A DNA stretch of 64,000 nucleotides from Ideonella paludis (GCF_018069865.1 NZ_JAGQDG010000004.1:372001-436000), one strand, 5' to 3'. Positions 7,295 through 17,121 are shown, counted from the first letter of the stretch. Notes: generated by a model not told the origin, from the letters alone. Translations and numbers: made by a program.

Positions 7295-10258
7295 ATGAAG
7301 CGCATGCTGATCAATGCGACGCAACCTGAAGAGCGTCGCCTGGCCATCGTCGATGGCCAGAAGCTGCTGGATTTCGAGACCGAAATCGAAGGCCGCGAAC
7401 AACGTAAAGGCAATATCTACAAGGCGGTGGTGACCCGCGTCGAGCCCTCGCTCGAAGCCTGCTTTGTCGATTACGGTGAAGACCGCCACGGCTTTTTGCC
7501 GTTCAAGGAAATCTCCAAGTCCTATTTCAAAGAAGGCGTCAGTGTCCGCGACGCCAAGATTTCAGACGTCATCAGCAACGGCCAAGAGCTGTTGGTGCAG
7601 GTCGAAAAAGAAGAGCGCGGCAACAAGGGCGCAGCCCTGACCACCTTTGTCAGCCTGGCCGGTCGTTATTTGGTGCTGATGCCCAATAACCCGCGCGGCG
7701 GTGGCGTCAGCCGCCGTATTGAAGGCGAGCAGCGCGAAGAGCTGAAAGAAAACCTCGACCAGCTCGAATATCCCAAGGGCATGAGCCTGATTGCCCGCAC
7801 CGCTGGCATCGGCCGCACGGCTGCCGAGCTGCAGTGGGACCTGAACTACCTGCTCAAGCTCTGGGACGCCATTGACGGCGCGGCCAAAGCCGGCAAGGGA
7901 GCCTACCTGATCTACCAAGAGTCGTCGCTGGTCATCCGCGCCATCCGCGACTACTTCACCGCCGACATCGGCGAGATCTTGATCGACACCGACGACATCT
8001 TCGATCAAGCGCATCAGTTCATGAACCACGTGATGCCGGAGTCGGCCGCACGTGTGAAGCGCTACCGCGACGACGCGCCGCTGTTCAGCCGCTTCCAGAT
8101 CGAACACCAGATTGAAACGGCCTTCAGCCGCACGGTGAACCTGCCTTCGGGCGGCGCCATCGTGATCGACCACACCGAGGCCTTGGTGGCCGTGGACGTC
8201 AACTCGGCCCGTGCCACCCGTGGCAGCGACATCGAAGAGACCGCCACCCGAACCAACCTTGAAGCCGCCGATGAAATCGCCCGCCAGTGCCGCCTGCGCG
8301 ACCTGGGCGGCCTGATCGTCGTCGACTTCATCGACATGGAAGAGAGCAAGAACCGCCGTGAGGTCGAGCAGCGCCTGAAAGACGCGCTGCGCTTTGACCG
8401 CGCCCGCGTGCAGTTCAGCTCCATCTCCAAGTTCGGCCTGTTGGAGCTGAGCCGCCAGCGCCTGCGCCCGGCGCTCTCCGAAGGCAGCCACATCACCTGC
8501 CCGCGCTGCAATGGCACCGGCCACATCCGCGACACCGAGTCCTCGGCGCTGCAGATCCTGCGCATCATCCAAGAAGAGGCGCTGAAGGAAAACACCGCCG
8601 CCGTGCACGTGCAAGTGCCGGTGGAAGTGACCTCCTTCTTGCTGAACGAGAAGCGCACCGAAATCACCAAGATCGAACTCAAGCAGCGCACCACCGTGCT
8701 GCTGGTGCCCAACAAGCACCTGGAGACCCCGAACTACAAGCTGGAGCGCCTGCGCCACGACGACCCGCGTCTGGAAAACCTGCAAGCCAGCTACACCATG
8801 ATCGAGGAGCCGGACGACGAAGTCGCCATCTCCCGCCGCGAGAAGGCCAAGCCCAAGCAAGAGCCGGTCATCAAGGGCGTGTTGCCCGACCAGCCGGCTC
8901 CCATCGTGCCGCCGCCCGCCCCCGTGGCCGCTCCGGCACCCGTGGCTGTGGCCGCCCCAGCAGCGCCCGTGGCGGCCCCCGCCAGCAGCGGTGGCTTCTT
9001 CGGCTGGCTCAAGAGCTTGTTCGGTGGCGCGAGCCCCGCACCCGCCCCTGCCCCTGTGGCCGCCCCCAAAGCGCCGGAGGCCGCACCGGCCGCAGGTGGC
9101 CGTGACGGCCAGCGCGACAGCAAGTCCCGCAATGGCCGCCGTGACCGCAACGACCGCGGCGGTGAACGCAGCGAGCGTGGCGACCGCAACGAGCGCGGTG
9201 ACCGCAACAGCAAGCCCAGCCAAGGCCGTGTCGAGAACAAGCCCGAAGGCAGCCGTGACGAGCAACGCAACAGCAGTGGCAACAGCCGCCGCGACAGCGG
9301 CCGCCGTGACCAACGTGGCGACCGCCGCCCCGAGCAGCAACGCGGCACGGAAGAGGCAGATGCAGCCCGCCTGAATGCCCCCGCCGCCGAACGCAGCGAA
9401 GGCCAAAACCAGCGCCGCAGCCGCCCCACTGAAGCGGACGCCGCACCGGCAGACGCCAACGCCTTGGCCTTGGTGCCCCAGGCTGATGGCAGCACGCCTG
9501 AAGCCGGCAGCGACGCTGAGCGCAGCCGCCGCCGCCGCCGCCGTGGCCGTGGTGGCCGCGAAGAAGGCCGCGACGACAACGCCGCACGCGCAGAAGGCGA
9601 AGACTTCAACGACACCCAGCCCCAAGCTGAGTTGAGCGTGGCCGACGCCCAGAGCGTGGATGCGGGCAGCCGCCCGGATGCCGCCCCTGCGGCCGAAGCC
9701 GGTGAAGACGGTGGCCGCCGCAGCCGTGGCCGTGACCGGGGTGACCGCCCGCGCCGCGAACGCCGCGACGAAGCCGCCCCGGCGCAAGACGCCGCAGTGG
9801 CTGCGGATGCTGCGGCCGACGACGCCACGGCTGTGCGCCCCTGGTGGGAAAGCGCGGACGGTGCTGCTGCACCGGCCCCGGCCCCTGCAGCGGCTGCGCC
9901 TGCACCCGCCCCGGTGGCGAGCCCTGCGCCCGCCCCTGTCGCTGCAGCACCAGCGCCCGCCCCTGCAGCTCGTCGCGAGCCCGTGCGTGTCGAGCCCTAT
10001 GTGCTGGCCATGGACGAGTTGCAGCGCATTGCAGAAGGTGCTGGCCTGAGCTGGGTGAACTCGGATGCCGACAAGATCCGCGAGGCCCAAGCCGCCATCG
10101 CCGCAGAGCCCAAGCCCGTGCATGTGCCACGCGAGCGGCCCCCTGTGGTGGTGGTCGACGAAGGCCCGCTGGTGTTGGTCGAGACCCGCAAGGACCTCAG
10201 CCAGTTGGTGTTGCCGTTTGACCAGCAAGCGCAACAGCAGCAACAACAACAGCAGTAA
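7295..10258 (+). CDS. rne: Ribonuclease E
   Basis: The main mRNA-decay and rRNA/tRNA-processing endonuclease and scaffold of the degradosome, 987 residues. The catalytic half contains the S1 domain ([20 protein letters not shown]), the 5' sensor region, DNase-I-like metal-binding segments ([13 protein letters not shown] and [12 protein letters not shown]) and the zinc-link [12 protein letters not shown]. From about residue 540 the protein becomes low complexity: Ala/Pro stretches, a long Arg/Asp/Gly-rich RNA-binding region and a final run of glutamines before the stop. ATG at 7295 is chosen because AAGGAG lies five bases upstream and [10 protein letters not shown] matches the family start; a GTG at 7280 is in frame. 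A strong terminator follows. Confidence 0.97.
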   Translation: MKRMLINATQPEERRLAIVDGQKLLDFETEIEGREQRKGNIYKAVVTRVEPSLEACFVDYGEDRHGFLPFKEISKSYFKEGVSVRDAKISDVISNGQELLVQVEKEERGNKGAALTTFVSLAGRYLVLMPNNPRGGGVSRRIEGEQREELKENLDQLEYPKGMSLIARTAGIGRTAAELQWDLNYLLKLWDAIDGAAKAGKGAYLIYQESSLVIRAIRDYFTADIGEILIDTDDIFDQAHQFMNHVMPESAARVKRYRDDAPLFSRFQIEHQIETAFSRTVNLPSGGAIVIDHTEALVAVDVNSARATRGSDIEETATRTNLEAADEIARQCRLRDLGGLIVVDFIDMEESKNRREVEQRLKDALRFDRARVQFSSISKFGLLELSRQRLRPALSEGSHITCPRCNGTGHIRDTESSALQILRIIQEEALKENTAAVHVQVPVEVTSFLLNEKRTEITKIELKQRTTVLLVPNKHLETPNYKLERLRHDDPRLENLQASYTMIEEPDDEVAISRREKAKPKQEPVIKGVLPDQPAPIVPPPAPVAAPAPVAVAAPAAPVAAPASSGGFFGWLKSLFGGASPAPAPAPVAAPKAPEAAPAAGGRDGQRDSKSRNGRRDRNDRGGERSERGDRNERGDRNSKPSQGRVENKPEGSRDEQRNSSGNSRRDSGRRDQRGDRRPEQQRGTEEADAARLNAPAAERSEGQNQRRSRPTEADAAPADANALALVPQADGSTPEAGSDAERSRRRRRRGRGGREEGRDDNAARAEGEDFNDTQPQAELSVADAQSVDAGSRPDAAPAAEAGEDGGRRSRGRDRGDRPRRERRDEAAPAQDAAVAADAAADDATAVRPWWESADGAAAPAPAPAAAAPAPAPVASPAPAPVAAAPAPAPAARREPVRVEPYVLAMDELQRIAEGAGLSWVNSDADKIREAQAAIAAEPKPVHVPRERPPVVVVDEGPLVLVETRKDLSQLVLPFDQQAQQQQQQQQ

Positions 10259-10302
10259 GCCGTGCGACGGGGCCGATCACCGGCCCTGCCCACTACCCCA
10301 AC

Positions 10303-10331
10303 AAAAAGGCCGCTCTGAGAGCGGCCTTTTT
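10303..10331. terminator. Bidirectional rho-independent terminator between rne and nagZ
   Basis: A perfect inverted repeat, AAAAAGGCCGCTC, three-base loop, GAGCGGCCTTTTT. It gives a GC-rich stem flanked by A and T runs, so it can work on both strands. It lies 45 bases after the rne stop and 35 bases after the convergent nagZ stop. Confidence 0.9.
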
Positions 10332-10365
10332 CTCTGGGAGAACACATCACCCGCAAAGCTGGTGA

Positions 10366-11433
10366 TCAGCCCTCCATACGCTCCAGAGCTTGCTGATAAG
10401 GCACATGGCGCATCAGCTCATCCCAGGGCAGGGGCGCAGTCTGCGGCAACAAGGCGCGACGGCGCACTTCGCTGTGCGGGTTGGTGGCCCATTGGCCGCG
10501 CGCAGCGCCCTTGGCCAAGCCTTCCAGCAGTTCATCGACCGCACGCCCGCCGTTGACCTGGCTTTGGTTGCACAGCAGCACCATGTCGCAGCCCGCATTC
10601 AGCGCCGCCACACCGGCCTCGACATAGCTGACAGGCTTGCCGTCCAGCATGCGGGCGCCTTCCATGCTCAGGTCGTCGCTGAACACCGCGCCGGTAAAGC
10701 CCAGGTCCACGCGCAAGATGTCTTGCAGCCAGGTGCCGGAGAATCCCGCCGGGCGGCTGTCCACCTTGGGGTAGATCACATGGGCGGGCATCACGCTCTT
10801 GAGCGAGCTGGACAACCATTCATAAGGCTTGGCATCGTCGCCCAGCACCGCCTTCTTGGCGCGCCTGTCCACCGGGATCTCGGTGTGGCTGTCGGCCTTC
10901 ACAAAACCATGGCCAGGGAAGTGCTTGCCGCAGTTGGCCATGCCGGCCTGCAACAAGCCCATCATCAGGCTCTTGGCGAGCATCGTCACCACGCGGGCGT
11001 CGGCGTGGAAGGCGCGATCACCAATCACCCCGCTGCTGCCCCAGTCCAAGTCCAGCACCGGCGTGAAGCTCAGATCCACCCCGCAGGCACGCAGCTCACT
11101 GGCCAGCACAAAGCCGGCAGCCGTCGCCGCATCGGTGGCGGTCAGCGCGTCCTTCATCCACATCTCGCCATAGTGGCGCATGGGTGGAATGTGCGTGAAG
11201 CCATCGGTGCGGAAGCGCTGCACGCGGCCGCCCTCGTGGTCCACACACACCAGCAAGTCTTCGCGGATGGCCTTCATCTCGGCCACCAAGTTGGTCAGCT
11301 GATGCCGGTCTTGCCAGTGGCGAGCAAACAAAATAACGCCCCCGGTAAAGGGGTGCGCAAGGCGGCGGCGGTCGTCGGCACTGAGTGACGGGCCGGCAAT
11401 GTCAAGAATGACAGGGGCGTGGCGTGAAGTCAT
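10366..11433 (-). CDS. nagZ: Beta-N-acetylhexosaminidase NagZ (GH3)
   Basis: A 355-residue cytoplasmic GH3 enzyme that removes N-acetylglucosamine from anhydromuropeptides during peptidoglycan recycling. Key segments are ILDIAGPSL, the VDHEGGRVQRF loop, the acid/base loop region KHFPGHGFVKADSH and the nucleophile region FSDDLSMEGA. There is no signal peptide, as expected for a cytosolic recycling enzyme. The start ATG at 11433 is divergent from the ABC ATPase gene. It is convergent with rne across a shared terminator. Confidence 0.95.
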   Translation of the reverse strand: MTSRHAPVILDIAGPSLSADDRRRLAHPFTGGVILFARHWQDRHQLTNLVAEMKAIREDLLVCVDHEGGRVQRFRTDGFTHIPPMRHYGEMWMKDALTATDAATAAGFVLASELRACGVDLSFTPVLDLDWGSSGVIGDRAFHADARVVTMLAKSLMMGLLQAGMANCGKHFPGHGFVKADSHTEIPVDRRAKKAVLGDDAKPYEWLSSSLKSVMPAHVIYPKVDSRPAGFSGTWLQDILRVDLGFTGAVFSDDLSMEGARMLDGKPVSYVEAGVAALNAGCDMVLLCNQSQVNGGRAVDELLEGLAKGAARGQWATNPHSEVRRRALLPQTAPLPWDELMRHVPYQQALERMEG

Positions 11434-11509
11434 GACGGCATGCTACCAAGGGATGACAGCCGCTTTGTTTACAGTCGCTGCAATCTATGCATTCCCACCC
11501 GAGATCGCC

Positions 11510-12112
11510 ATGGTTTTAGCCGCTGAATCCAAACGCCTGATCACCGCCGAGCAATTGTGCTGGTGGCCCGGTGGCCCGGCCCACAGCTTCACCCTGGGGC
11601 CCGGCCTGAACTGGGTGTGTGGCGGCGAGCAGCGCGGCAAGAGCAGCCTGCTGCAGGTGCTGGCAGGGCAACGCACGCCGCTGAGTGGGCGCTTGAACAA
11701 GCCGCCCATGAGTTGCTGGGCCGAACACACTGTGGACCCGTCCCTGGACCACACCACTGGCCAAGCCTGGCTCGCCGCCCAACAAGCACGATACCCGTCT
11801 TGGCAGCGTCCGCTTGCCGCCGCTTTGAGCGAGGCCCTCCATCTGGAAGAACACCTGCCCAAACCCTTTTACATGCTCTCCGCAGGCAGCCGCCGCAAAG
11901 TGGGGCTGCTGGCTGCGGCGGCCAGCGGCGCCGATCTCGTCTTGCTGGACACGCCCTACGCCGCCCTGGACCTGCGCTCTTGCCGTTTGCTGGATGAACT
12001 GCTGAGTGACGCGGCGGACAGCCGCACCCAAATCTGGGTCATCGCCGATTACGCACTGCCCGCGGGGCTGGCGGGTGTGACCCTGGCAGGGGTGGTGGAT
12101 CTGGGTGAGTGA
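11510..12112 (+). CDS. Solitary ABC-type ATP-binding protein
   Basis: A 200-residue single nucleotide-binding domain resembling small ABC ATPases such as CcmA. Walker A is GGEQRGKSSLL, the signature is LSAGSRRK, and Walker B is ADLVLLDTPYAALD. In the last motif the residue after the Walker B Asp is Thr instead of the usual catalytic Glu, so hydrolysis may be impaired or use another residue. No permease or binding protein is adjacent. I start at ATG 11510; an upstream in-frame start at 11399 would overlap the divergent nagZ gene and adds unrelated sequence. Function is unassigned. Confidence 0.7.
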   Translation: MVLAAESKRLITAEQLCWWPGGPAHSFTLGPGLNWVCGGEQRGKSSLLQVLAGQRTPLSGRLNKPPMSCWAEHTVDPSLDHTTGQAWLAAQQARYPSWQRPLAAALSEALHLEEHLPKPFYMLSAGSRRKVGLLAAAASGADLVLLDTPYAALDLRSCRLLDELLSDAADSRTQIWVIADYALPAGLAGVTLAGVVDLGE

Positions 12113-12125
12113 GACCGCGATCGCC

Positions 12126-12707
12126 TCACACCCACCCCATCGCGCCCGCCAAGGCCCCCGCGCCCAGCAGCCACAGCAAGTGGACTTGCGTGCGCCAGAC
12201 CAGCAAGAGGCTGACGGCGGCCAAGGCCGCCAGTCGGGGCTCGGCCCAGATGCCCGCACTTTGCCCCACCAACCAAGCCGTTGAGAGCATGACGCCCACC
12301 ACGATGGGCGCCATGCCTTTTTGGAAGGCTTGGACCCCCAGGCGCTGACGGTGACGCTGAACCCACCGGCTGGCGCCATAGGTCAACGCCGCGCTGGGGG
12401 CCAAGACGCCGCCCAGCGCCACCAGCACGCCCATGGCCGCCAGACTGGATTGCCAGAGCGGGCCGGCGGCTGCCGGCACCGATGCCCAGCCCACTTGCCA
12501 GCCCAAGATGGCAATGAACATCACATTGGGCCCGGGGGCCGCCTGGGCCAAGGTGATGGCCGCACCAAACTGCACCTCACTGATCCAGCCATGCTCGGCC
12601 ACCAAATAACGATGCAGTTCAGGGGCCAGTGTCATCGCGCCACCCACGGCCAACACCGAGAGCGAGAGCTGAAAGCCCAACCACTGCAGCCAGTCTGCCG
12701 GGCTCAT
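12126..12707 (-). CDS. Chromate transporter, ChrA half (second subunit)
   Basis: A 193-residue membrane protein of the CHR family (short-chain type). It has about five or six hydrophobic segments and the family's signature AAPGPNVMFIAILGWQVG. Start ATG at 12707 overlaps the stop of the paired upstream half by four bases (ATGA), indicating translational coupling. In short-chain CHR systems two homologous halves of opposite topology form the transporter that exports chromate or a related oxyanion. An in-frame extension further upstream lies inside the partner gene and is not credible. Confidence 0.87.
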   Translation of the reverse strand: MSPADWLQWLGFQLSLSVLAVGGAMTLAPELHRYLVAEHGWISEVQFGAAITLAQAAPGPNVMFIAILGWQVGWASVPAAAGPLWQSSLAAMGVLVALGGVLAPSAALTYGASRWVQRHRQRLGVQAFQKGMAPIVVGVMLSTAWLVGQSAGIWAEPRLAALAAVSLLLVWRTQVHLLWLLGAGALAGAMGWV

Positions 12708-13294
12708 GCGGCCCCCTGCTTCAGGCGCCAGCCCGTCCAAACGCACGCCAAGCCGCCCAGGCCAAAGACGCAGGCCACCAGCGGCACGCGCCACCAGGCG
12801 ATGGCCAACAAGGCCGCGCCCGCCACAGCGGCGCACCACAGCGGGCCCATCGGGTGCTTCAGCAGCGGCCGGGCCAGCTTGAGGCAAGCGCCGGCAATGA
12901 GGCCCACCACCACCGCCATCATCCCGCGCAGCGCACCCGCCACCGGCGCCAGGCTGGCCCACTGCTGATAGGCCAGCAGCAGCACCAAAAGCAAGAGCAG
13001 CGGCAAAGTCAACAAGCCCAGCAGCGCCGCAGCGGCGCCGCGCCAGCCACAGCAGCGACCACCGAACACCACCGCCAAATTGCAGACATTGGGGCCCGGC
13101 AGCACCTGCGCCAGGGCCCAGTCTTCCAAAAACTCTTCATGAGTGAACCAGCCGCGCCGCTCGACCAACTCGCGCTGAGCCACCGTCAACACACCGCCAA
13201 AGCCCTGCAAAGCCATCCAAGAAAAAGCCCAAAACAAGGGTGCGGGGTGACGCGGCAAGGCAGGCCGCTCGGGTTGGTTGGTCAGCGTGCTCAT
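12704..13294 (-). CDS. Chromate transporter, ChrA half (first subunit)
   Basis: A 196-residue CHR-family membrane protein, partner of the half immediately downstream. It contains FWAFSWMALQGFGGVLTVAQ, the WALAQVLPGPNVCNLAVVFG signature (PGPN) and several hydrophobic helices. The family exports chromate; with no chrB regulator present, the natural substrate could be another anion. It is divergent from the GntR regulator gene at 13385, and the two share a 90-base promoter region containing a palindrome. Confidence 0.87.
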   Translation of the reverse strand: MSTLTNQPERPALPRHPAPLFWAFSWMALQGFGGVLTVAQRELVERRGWFTHEEFLEDWALAQVLPGPNVCNLAVVFGGRCCGWRGAAAALLGLLTLPLLLLLVLLLAYQQWASLAPVAGALRGMMAVVVGLIAGACLKLARPLLKHPMGPLWCAAVAGAALLAIAWWRVPLVACVFGLGGLACVWTGWRLKQGAA

Positions 13295-13363
13295 GGCAAG
13301 GCAGTGGGGCTGGGCATGTCCGTAGTCTCCCTGATTTCTGCATCAGACGAAACGCAGATACTC

Positions 13364-13381
13364 TAGTCCTCTAGAGGTCTA
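13364..13381. promoter_or_regulatory. Palindromic operator candidate before the GntR gene
   Basis: TAGTCCTCTAGAGGTCTA is a near-perfect 18-base palindrome with a perfect CCTCTAGAGG core. It ends three bases before the ATG of the GntR regulator, covering the position where its ribosome-binding site and transcript start would lie. GntR-family dimers bind such inverted repeats, often in their own promoter. Autoregulation, and possibly control of the divergent chromate transporter genes, is inference. Confidence 0.5.
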
Positions 13382-13384
13382 TAG

Positions 13385-14134
13385 ATGTCCACCATTTTGC
13401 CATTTCAAGCCGTCACCCACGAGCCTGGGCAAAGCCGTTATGCCGCCCTGGCGGCTGCGCTGAAGGCCCGCATCGTCCGCGGCGAATGGCCGCCGGGCAG
13501 CGCCATCCCAGCTGAGCAAAGCCTGGCCGATCAGCATGGTGTGGCCTTGGGCACGATGCGGCGCGCTTTAGAGCTGCTGAGTGAACAAGGCTTTTTGGAC
13601 CGCCAGCATGGCCGTGGCACGTTTGTGAAGCCAGGCCTCAGCGGCGCGCCCATGTTCCGCTTCTTCCGCTTTGGGGAGGGCGGCGACACCCCACCCCAGT
13701 CCAGCATCCTGGCCCGCCAGACTCAGGCCGCCAAGGCCGAGGTGGCTGCCGCACTGGGCCTGGGGCCGGGCGAGCCGGTCTTGCACCTGAAGCGCTTGCG
13801 CAGTGTGGCCGGGCAAGCTTGTTTGCTGGAAGACATTTGGCTGCCCCTGCCCTTGTTTGAGCCCTTGCTCTCGCCCGAGCACCCCACCGCCGACTGGGGA
13901 GACCTGCTCTATCCGCTGTTTGGGCAGCGCTGCGGCGTGCATGTGCACCGCGCGGTAGACAGCATCAGCTTCGGGCAGCTCAGCGCCAGTGCGGCGCGGG
14001 CCCTGAAGCTCCCAGCAGGACACCCCTGCGCCCGTGTCAGCCGCCAAGCCTTTGACATGAGTGGCCGCTGCATTGAATGGCGCCACACCGTGGGCGACGC
14101 TCACGCGTTTCACTACACCGTCTCAATTGTTTGA
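13385..14134 (+). CDS. GntR-family regulator, HutC/UTRA type
   Basis: A 249-residue transcription factor. The N-terminal winged helix-turn-helix spans roughly residues 17-85 (IPAEQSLADQHGVALGTMRR, then GRGTFV). A UTRA effector-binding domain follows, with the usual VLHLKRLR strand and the C-terminal CIEWRHTVGDAHAFHYTVSI. UTRA proteins sense small organic acids or sugars. The next genes (Bug, amidohydrolase, Bug) begin 11 bases after its stop on the same strand, so it most likely regulates that uptake and catabolic cassette in response to its substrate. Confidence 0.88.
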   Translation: MSTILPFQAVTHEPGQSRYAALAAALKARIVRGEWPPGSAIPAEQSLADQHGVALGTMRRALELLSEQGFLDRQHGRGTFVKPGLSGAPMFRFFRFGEGGDTPPQSSILARQTQAAKAEVAAALGLGPGEPVLHLKRLRSVAGQACLLEDIWLPLPLFEPLLSPEHPTADWGDLLYPLFGQRCGVHVHRAVDSISFGQLSASAARALKLPAGHPCARVSRQAFDMSGRCIEWRHTVGDAHAFHYTVSIV

Positions 14135-14145
14135 AGGAGCACCCC

Positions 14146-15126
14146 ATGAATGACAAGGCTTGGATGCAACGTCGCCACTGGCTGGCCTTGGCCGCATGGG
14201 GCATCGCGCCCATGGTGCGGGCCGCCGACATTGCAGGCGGCAAACCCATCACCTTGCTGGTGAGCTATCCGCCGGGCGGTGGTGCGGATGTGATGGCACG
14301 CCTGGTGGCACCGCGCCTGGCCGAAGCGCTGGGCCAGCCTGTCGTGGTCGACAACAAGCCCGGCGCCAGCGGCACCTTGGCCGCCGGGCAAGTGGCCCGC
14401 GCCACGGCGGATGGCAGCACCTTGCTGCTGGACGCCTCGTCGTTTGCGGTGAACCCCGCGCTGTTCGACAAGCTGCCCTACGACAGTGCCACGGCCTTCG
14501 CACCTTTGGCCGTTCTGGCGCAATACCCCAATGTGCTGGTGTGCACGCCAAGCTTTGAAGCCAAGACGTTGGAGGATGTGCTCAAGATGGCTCGGGCACA
14601 GCCCGGTCGGCTGGCCTATGCGTCCTCGGGCAATGGCTCGGCCCAGCACCTAGCGGGCGCTCTGTTTGAAAGCATGGCCAAAGTGGATTTGATCCACGTG
14701 CCCTACAAAGGCGGTGGGCCTGCACTGAACGATGTGATGGGCGGACAGGTGCCGCTGTTCTTTGCCAATGTGGCGTCGTCGCTGGGCCATATCCGCTCGG
14801 GCCGGCTGCGGGCGCTGGCCGTCACCTCCACGCGCCGCTGCCGGGCCTTGCCCGATGTGCCCACGCTGGACGAGCGGGGGCTGAAGGGCTATGAGGTGCT
14901 GGAGTGGAACCCCGTCTTGGCCCCCGCCGGTGTGCCCGCCCCCGTTCGCGCCAAGCTGGCGGCCGGCTTGCGCAAGGCCATGGAAGACCCGGAGGTGCTG
15001 GGCCGCGTGCGCAGCTTGGGTGGCGATGTTTTTGCGGGCAAAGAGGCCGAAGCCCAAGCCTTCTTGACGGCGCAGATGGCGCTGTGGGCCAAGGTTGTGC
15101 GTGAGCGCAAGATCAGCCGTGAGTGA
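14146..15126 (+). CDS. Tripartite tricarboxylate transporter-type binding protein (Bug/TctC), first copy
   Basis: A 326-residue periplasmic solute-binding protein of the Bug/TctC family, which is greatly expanded in Burkholderiales. After the signal peptide (ending VRA-AD) come the family motifs ITLLVSYPPGGGADVMARL, VVVDNKPGASGTLAAGQVA, YASSGNGSAQHLAGALF and VPYKGGGPALNDVMGG. The start ATG at 14146 has GAAGGAG seven bases upstream. It lies directly behind the GntR gene, and its stop overlaps the start of the amidohydrolase gene. No TctAB membrane genes are adjacent, typical for orphan Bug receptors. The ligand is probably a carboxylate. Confidence 0.92.
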   Translation: MNDKAWMQRRHWLALAAWGIAPMVRAADIAGGKPITLLVSYPPGGGADVMARLVAPRLAEALGQPVVVDNKPGASGTLAAGQVARATADGSTLLLDASSFAVNPALFDKLPYDSATAFAPLAVLAQYPNVLVCTPSFEAKTLEDVLKMARAQPGRLAYASSGNGSAQHLAGALFESMAKVDLIHVPYKGGGPALNDVMGGQVPLFFANVASSLGHIRSGRLRALAVTSTRRCRALPDVPTLDERGLKGYEVLEWNPVLAPAGVPAPVRAKLAAGLRKAMEDPEVLGRVRSLGGDVFAGKEAEAQAFLTAQMALWAKVVRERKISRE

Positions 15127-15946
15127 TGCCGCTCTGGAGCGCTGGGACTGCCATGTGCATGTCTTTGAGGCTCAGGCGCCGGTCCAAGCTGGGCACTACC
15201 AGCCGGCCGATGCGCCACTCCAAACCTTGCAAAGCACGGCCAGCGCCCTGGGCGTCAACCGCTTGGTCTTGGTGCAACCCAGCGTCTATGGCCACGATCA
15301 CCAAGTGATGCTGCGCGCCCTGGCGCGAGCGCCGGGCCAGCACCGGGGCGTGGCCGTGCTGCCGCCAGACATCAGCGACACCCCGTGGGACGAGCTGCAC
15401 GCGGCAGGCGTACGCGGCACACGCTTCAACCTGGTTTCGCCCGTCGGGCATGCCGGGCCGCCCTGGGCAGATTTGGCGCGCTTGGCCCCCGGTTTGCGCG
15501 CCCGCGGCTGGCATGTGCAGTGGTACGCGCGGGCCGAGGATTTGCCACGCTTGGCGCAGGCCCAAGAAGAGACCAAGCTGCGTTTTGTGCTGGACCACAT
15601 GGCCGGCCTGCAGGCCCACCATCTGCATCAAGAACCACTCTGGCAAGCTTTGGCCGCGCTGGCCAGCCGCGGTGCCTGGGTCAAGCTGTCGGGCTGGTAT
15701 CGCTTGGGCAGTGTGTTCCCTTATACCGATCTGTACCCCGTCGCCCTGCGTGTGCACCAGCTCTTTGGGCGACGCTGCCTCTGGGGCTCTGACTGGCCCC
15801 ACACCAGCTTTGCGCCGGGCACTGCGCCGACCTATGCTGACCTTGTTCACCCCGTACAGGCCGCCCTGGGCGAGACGGCCATGAGCCCACTCTGGGGAGC
15901 CAACGCCCGCTCCCTCTACCTTGATGAAAGCAGCCCCTATGTCTAG
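15119..15946 (+). CDS. Amidohydrolase, 2-pyrone-4,6-dicarboxylate lactonase-like
   Basis: A 275-residue amidohydrolase_2-superfamily TIM-barrel hydrolase. It has the first metal motif DCHVHVF, the strand VLDHMAGL and the C-terminal LWGSDWPHTSF, and resembles PDC lactonase and related carboxylate lactonases. GTG at 15119 overlaps the preceding Bug stop and gives translational coupling; an earlier GTG at 15095 is in frame. The gene is sandwiched between two Bug receptor genes that it overlaps on both sides. That implies the enzyme acts on a compound taken up with help from those receptors. The exact substrate cannot be told. Confidence 0.8.
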   Translation: MSDAALERWDCHVHVFEAQAPVQAGHYQPADAPLQTLQSTASALGVNRLVLVQPSVYGHDHQVMLRALARAPGQHRGVAVLPPDISDTPWDELHAAGVRGTRFNLVSPVGHAGPPWADLARLAPGLRARGWHVQWYARAEDLPRLAQAQEETKLRFVLDHMAGLQAHHLHQEPLWQALAALASRGAWVKLSGWYRLGSVFPYTDLYPVALRVHQLFGRRCLWGSDWPHTSFAPGTAPTYADLVHPVQAALGETAMSPLWGANARSLYLDESSPYV

Positions 15947-16925
15947 CCCTTTGATCGATCGCCGCACCCTGTTGCAAGCCAGCGCCGCCAGTGCTGCTGG
16001 CTTGATCCTGCCCGCCGCCCAGGCCCAAGCCTGGCCCAGCAAGCCGGTGCGGCTGGTGGTGCCTTTTGCGCCAGGTGGCAGCTCCGAGATCGTGGCGCGC
16101 ACCACGGCGCACGAGATGGGCAAACACCTGGGCCAAAGCGTGTTTGTCGAAAACAAGCCCGGTGCCGCGGGCAATGTGGCCATGCAGGAAGTGGCCCGCG
16201 CCACCGACGAGCACACGCTGATCCTGGGTCACATCGGCACCCTGGCGGTGAACCCCTATATGTTCGACAAGCTGCCCTATGACCCGAACAAAGACTTCCG
16301 GCCGCTGACGCTGCTGGCCAAAGTGCCCAGCCTTTACTTGGTGCACCCAGATCTGCCCGTCAAAAGCCTGAAGGAGCTGATCGCCTATGCCAAGAAGAAC
16401 CCGGCCAAGCTGAACTATGGCTCGGCCGGCAATGGCAGCGCCGGGCACTTGGCGATGGAGTACCTGAAGATGGTCACCGAGACCTTCATGCTGCATGTGC
16501 CCTACCGCGGCACCGGCCCGCAACTGACCGACCTGCTGGCCGGGCGGCTGGACCTGGCCTCGGTCGGCGCGCCTGCGGTGCTGCAGTTCATCAAGACGGG
16601 CAAGCTACGTTGCATCGCCACCGGCACCCCACAGCGTATCCCACAGCTCCCTGATGTGCCCACCGTGGCCGAGCAAGGCTGGCCGGGCTTTGAGATGACG
16701 CAGTGGTATGGCTTGATGGCCCCCTCGACGCTGAAGCCTGAGATGGCCGACAAGATCGCCAACGCCGCCATCAAGGCGGTGAAGGAGCAAAGCTCGCAAG
16801 ACAAGCTCACCGCCGATGCGGCCCAGGCCGTGGGCAGCAGCCCCGCAGACTTCGCGGCCTTCATCACCAAGGAGCAGCAGCGCTGGAAGGCCGTGGTGCA
16901 ACGCGCCAAGATCAAGCCGGACTGA
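15924..16925 (+). CDS. Tripartite tricarboxylate transporter-type binding protein (Bug/TctC), second copy
   Basis: A 333-residue paralogue of the receptor at 14146. The N-terminus contains a twin-arginine-like stretch (IDRRTLLQASAASAAGL) ending in AQAQA, so export could be through Tat. Family motifs are RLVVPFAPGGSSEIVART, VENKPGAAGNVAMQ, YGSAGNGSAGHLAMEY and VPYRGTGPQLTDLLAG. ATG at 15924 overlaps the amidohydrolase stop; ATG at 15939 is an alternative. It is the last gene of the GntR-controlled cassette, and two receptors around one enzyme may bind different forms of the same substrate. Confidence 0.92.
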   Translation: MKAAPMSSPLIDRRTLLQASAASAAGLILPAAQAQAWPSKPVRLVVPFAPGGSSEIVARTTAHEMGKHLGQSVFVENKPGAAGNVAMQEVARATDEHTLILGHIGTLAVNPYMFDKLPYDPNKDFRPLTLLAKVPSLYLVHPDLPVKSLKELIAYAKKNPAKLNYGSAGNGSAGHLAMEYLKMVTETFMLHVPYRGTGPQLTDLLAGRLDLASVGAPAVLQFIKTGKLRCIATGTPQRIPQLPDVPTVAEQGWPGFEMTQWYGLMAPSTLKPEMADKIANAAIKAVKEQSSQDKLTADAAQAVGSSPADFAAFITKEQQRWKAVVQRAKIKPD

Positions 16926-17121
16926 GCGCGTGTCCGCTGAACCATCGGCTGCCTGTCTATTTGCGCACCGGTGCTGAGGCGCACCCTATCGCGTTCATCC
17001 CGTCTGCCTGCTGTTCATCCCGCCGTCCTTGCGGCTCATCGCAAGCGCATGGCGGCGGGTGGATGGGCTCTCTACAGTTCAAGCCATCGACAACGTGAAC
17101 ACCGCTTGAAAGGAGCCGATC

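Noticed and set aside
7562-10249. A very long open frame on the minus strand opposite rne
   Set aside because: It is the complement of a verified RNase E gene in high-GC DNA. Its product is low-complexity and has no start signal or family motif.
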